Source of the DNA: FEN-1219 sp037445815
GTDB taxonomy: Bacteria > Pseudomonadota > Gammaproteobacteria > Steroidobacterales > Rariloculaceae
NCBI GenBank assembly: GCA_037445815.1
Contig: JBBIJV010000024.1
Location: 1-24,453 of the forward strand
Direction: 5' to 3'
Length of the DNA stretch: 24,453 nucleotides
The notes under the pieces were generated by a model. The model was not told the DNA's origin. It did no database searches and saw nothing but the letters and a program-made list of their open reading frames with translations. Numbering within the stretch: position 1 is the stretch's first letter; every line of letters starts with the position of its first letter. The translations under genes were made by a program, and so were the position numbers. Of the stretch, positions 22,731-24,453 are shown in pieces.

Positions 22731-24453
22731 CTAACGCGGCTGCGTCACGACGTCGATCAGGTACGGCTCGCCGCGTTTCACGACGCCGATGCCGCGGCGG
22801 ATCGCGGCGGCGAGGTCCTTCGGGTCCGAGATCGGCCCCGACGCGCCTACACCCAGGCTCTCGGCCAGCTTCGCGAAGTCGATGTCCGGGTTGCCGAGGC
22901 CAAAGCCTTCCTGCGCGAGCTCGATACTGCGGTTGCGCTTCAACGCCGCGCGCTGAAACCACATCACTTCCTGGTGATAGGCGCGGTTGTTCTGCATCAC
23001 GATCAGAATCGGGACCTGATACTTCGCCGCCGTCCACAGTGCGCCCGGCGCCACCATCAAGTCGCCGTCGGGTTGGATCGACACGCTGATGCGGCCGTGC
23101 TTTGAGTTCGCGAGCGCGGCGCCGACGGAAGCCGGTGCGTAGTAGCCGACGCCCTCGGCGCCGGCACGGCCGATGTACTGATGGTGCTCGGTGAAATCCC
23201 AGAGCCGGAGCGGCCAGTTCACCCAGCCCGTCACGTACGACCAGTCCTCGTTCTTGAGCTGCGCCCAGAGCTCCATCGACAAGCGCGCCGTGCTGACGGG
23301 GCTCGCATCCCAGCCGTGCGACGCGTCGACGCGCGCTTGCTCGAAGGCTCGCGCGTTCGCTTCGGCGATGCGCTCGCCGCGTTGGCGGAACGCTTCGCGG
23401 CGCGAAGCGGTCGTCAGCCGGCGAATCTCCTCGATCAGCGCCGGCAACGACGCCTCGGCGTCCGCCGCGATCGACAGGTCGACCTCGGCGTAGCGCTGAA
23501 AGTCCTGGTAGTTGCTGCGCTGAAAGAGATGCGTCGCCGTGATGCTCACGACTTTCGCGTTGCGGGCATGCGCTTGCCGAACGACGTTCGAGAGATCGCC
23601 GGGTTCGAGCGCGAGCACGACGTCGGCCTCTGCCACGGAGCCGCCGCAAAGCGGATGCCGAGTCGGGAAGTTGAGCCGCCGCCGGGAGTCGACGACACCG
23701 GCTTTGAGCGTCTCGGCGAGCTCGACCATGAGCGTGAGGCCCGCGGGCGTGCGCGCGGCGCGGCTCGTGACGATGACGGGATTCTCGGCCGCGACGAGCA
23801 GCTTCGCGACTTCTGCGATCGCGCCCGAGTCCGCGGCCGGCGGCGTCGGCAGGCTGAGCGCTGGGACGCGCGCGCCGGCCGGCGCGTGCTCTTCCTGCAT
23901 CTTCTCGTCGACGACGATGGCGACGGGGCCCATCGGCGGCGTCATCGCGATCTTGTAGGCGCGCACGGCCGATTCGGCGAAATGCGTCAGCGACGCCGGG
24001 TTGTCGTCCCACTTCGTGAAGTCGCGCACCAAGGCGGCGGGATCCTGTGCGCTGTGCAGCCAGAACACTTCGCCCTGGCGGTCGGCCGCGTCGTTCGTGT
24101 TGCCGAGCACGAGGTAGATCGGCACGCGGTCGCACCACGCGTCGTAGAGCGCCATCGCGGCGTGCTGCGCGCCGACGGTGGCGTGCGCGCAGACGAGCAC
24201 GGGCTTGCCCGCGATCTTGGCGTAGCCGTTCGCCATCGCGACCGAAATCTCTTCGTGCGTGCAGGTGATCGATTGAGGATTTCGGTTGCCGGCGTAATTC
24301 AAGACCGACTCGTGGATACCCATGAAGCTCGATGCGCACATCGAGAACATGTACTCCATGCCGAGCGACTTGAAGATGTCGACCATGAAGTCCGACGCGG
24401 GACGTGCGCCGGCGGTCGCCTGGACGGCCAGCTCCGCCGCGGCGGGCTGCGCG
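22731..24453 (-). CDS. Thiamine-diphosphate-dependent enzyme, 5' end outside the window
   Basis: The frame is open to the right edge, with 573 residues visible. An ATG at 24386 is internal: the upstream 22 residues (AVQATAGARPASDF) continue smoothly, so the start and any signal peptide lie beyond the window. Counting from that Met, THEEISVAMANGYAKIAGKP (43-62) carries the conserved ThDP-activating Glu45. A middle domain with VIVTSRAARTPAGLTLMVEL follows. DGDLMVAPGALWTAAKYQVP with VMQNNRAY (about 438-468) is the ThDP-Mg motif GD-x(26)-NN. This is the acetolactate synthase/benzoylformate decarboxylase/POX superfamily. The substrate is not evident, and the AYHQEVMWFQR segment after the cofactor motif suggests its own subfamily. 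It is followed directly by a cytochrome c gene. Confidence 0.85.
   Translation of the reverse strand, partial: AQPAAAELAVQATAGARPASDFMVDIFKSLGMEYMFSMCASSFMGIHESVLNYAGNRNPQSITCTHEEISVAMANGYAKIAGKPVLVCAHATVGAQHAAMALYDAWCDRVPIYLVLGNTNDAADRQGEVFWLHSAQDPAALVRDFTKWDDNPASLTHFAESAVRAYKIAMTPPMGPVAIVVDEKMQEEHAPAGARVPALSLPTPPAADSGAIAEVAKLLVAAENPVIVTSRAARTPAGLTLMVELAETLKAGVVDSRRRLNFPTRHPLCGGSVAEADVVLALEPGDLSNVVRQAHARNAKVVSITATHLFQRSNYQDFQRYAEVDLSIAADAEASLPALIEEIRRLTTASRREAFRQRGERIAEANARAFEQARVDASHGWDASPVSTARLSMELWAQLKNEDWSYVTGWVNWPLRLWDFTEHHQYIGRAGAEGVGYYAPASVGAALANSKHGRISVSIQPDGDLMVAPGALWTAAKYQVPILIVMQNNRAYHQEVMWFQRAALKRNRSIELAQEGFGLGNPDIDFAKLAESLGVGASGPISDPKDLAAAIRRGIGVVKRGEPYLIDVVTQPR

Noticed and set aside
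21748..24339. Long minus-strand frame (863 codons) spanning the kinase end, the cytochrome and the ThDP gene
   Set aside because: It crosses three genes with clear domains in other frames and reads as Arg-rich shadow sequence.
1..24453. CRISPR arrays, tRNA/rRNA genes, insertion sequences, integrases or attachment sites
   Set aside because: No regular repeats, cloverleaf candidates, transposase-like frames or flanking direct repeats were seen by eye; a software scan would be needed to exclude small or degenerate ones.

Overview
The window is high-G+C, densely packed bacterial chromosome. The best guide to the organism is a Pseudomonas-type minor-pilin operon (fimT-pilV-pilW-pilX-pilY1-pilE), which points to a Gammaproteobacterium or close relative. 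Many exported proteins of types common in soil and sediment lineages (a DUF6152 protein, a 'GKPDLTGSW' protein, a DUF1684 lipoprotein, small cytochromes c, a Tat-exported molybdenum hydroxylase) suggest a free-living aerobe, possibly near Steroidobacterales. That placement is inference. I see no rRNA, tRNA, CRISPR array, insertion sequence or phage gene.

Layout. 1-468: 3' end of a Gly/Ala/Pro-rich unknown protein, followed by a hairpin terminator. 573-965 (-): class I cytochrome c. 1134-1667 (+): GNAT acetyltransferase, convergent with a secreted metallo-beta-lactamase-fold hydrolase (1684-2589, -). 2859-5084 (+): two secreted proteins in tandem. 5158-6096 (-): DUF1684 lipoprotein. 6188-6580 (+): GFA/CENP-V-type zinc protein. 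6779-7028: broken 5' end of what looks like an outer-membrane barrel gene. 7029-8467 (-): small STAND (NB-ARC-like) ATPase followed directly by a frameshifted two-helix membrane protein. 8611-11477 (+): [2Fe-2S] and molybdopterin subunits of an IorAB-type hydroxylase. 11515-19135 (-): the minor-pilin operon. 19540-22314 (+): multi-PAS hybrid histidine kinase, divergent from the pilus operon. 22356-24453 (-): ThDP enzyme running off the right edge, followed by a small cytochrome c.

How the genes work together. The six pilus genes form one transcription unit with 4-bp ATGA overlaps at pilV/pilW and pilW/pilX. Their products prime type IV pilus assembly and carry the PilY1 tip adhesin. Upstream lies a perfect TGTGA-N6-TCACA CRP/Vfr-type operator, centred 41.5 bp before the start predicted from a TAGGCT -10 element. 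This suggests class II cAMP control. IorA and IorB overlap by ATGA and should form one enzyme that passes electrons through two [2Fe-2S] clusters.

Most noteworthy: (1) the hybrid kinase reads in one frame end to end, but the core of its second PAS domain is encoded in another frame between two compensating indels; (2) the perfect CRP/Vfr operator before the pilus operon; (3) the compact STAND ATPase/membrane-protein pair, the second gene of which needs one frameshift; (4) a ThDP enzyme paired with a periplasmic cytochrome c. Several indels in short repeats raise the possibility of sequence errors, so read-level checks come first.
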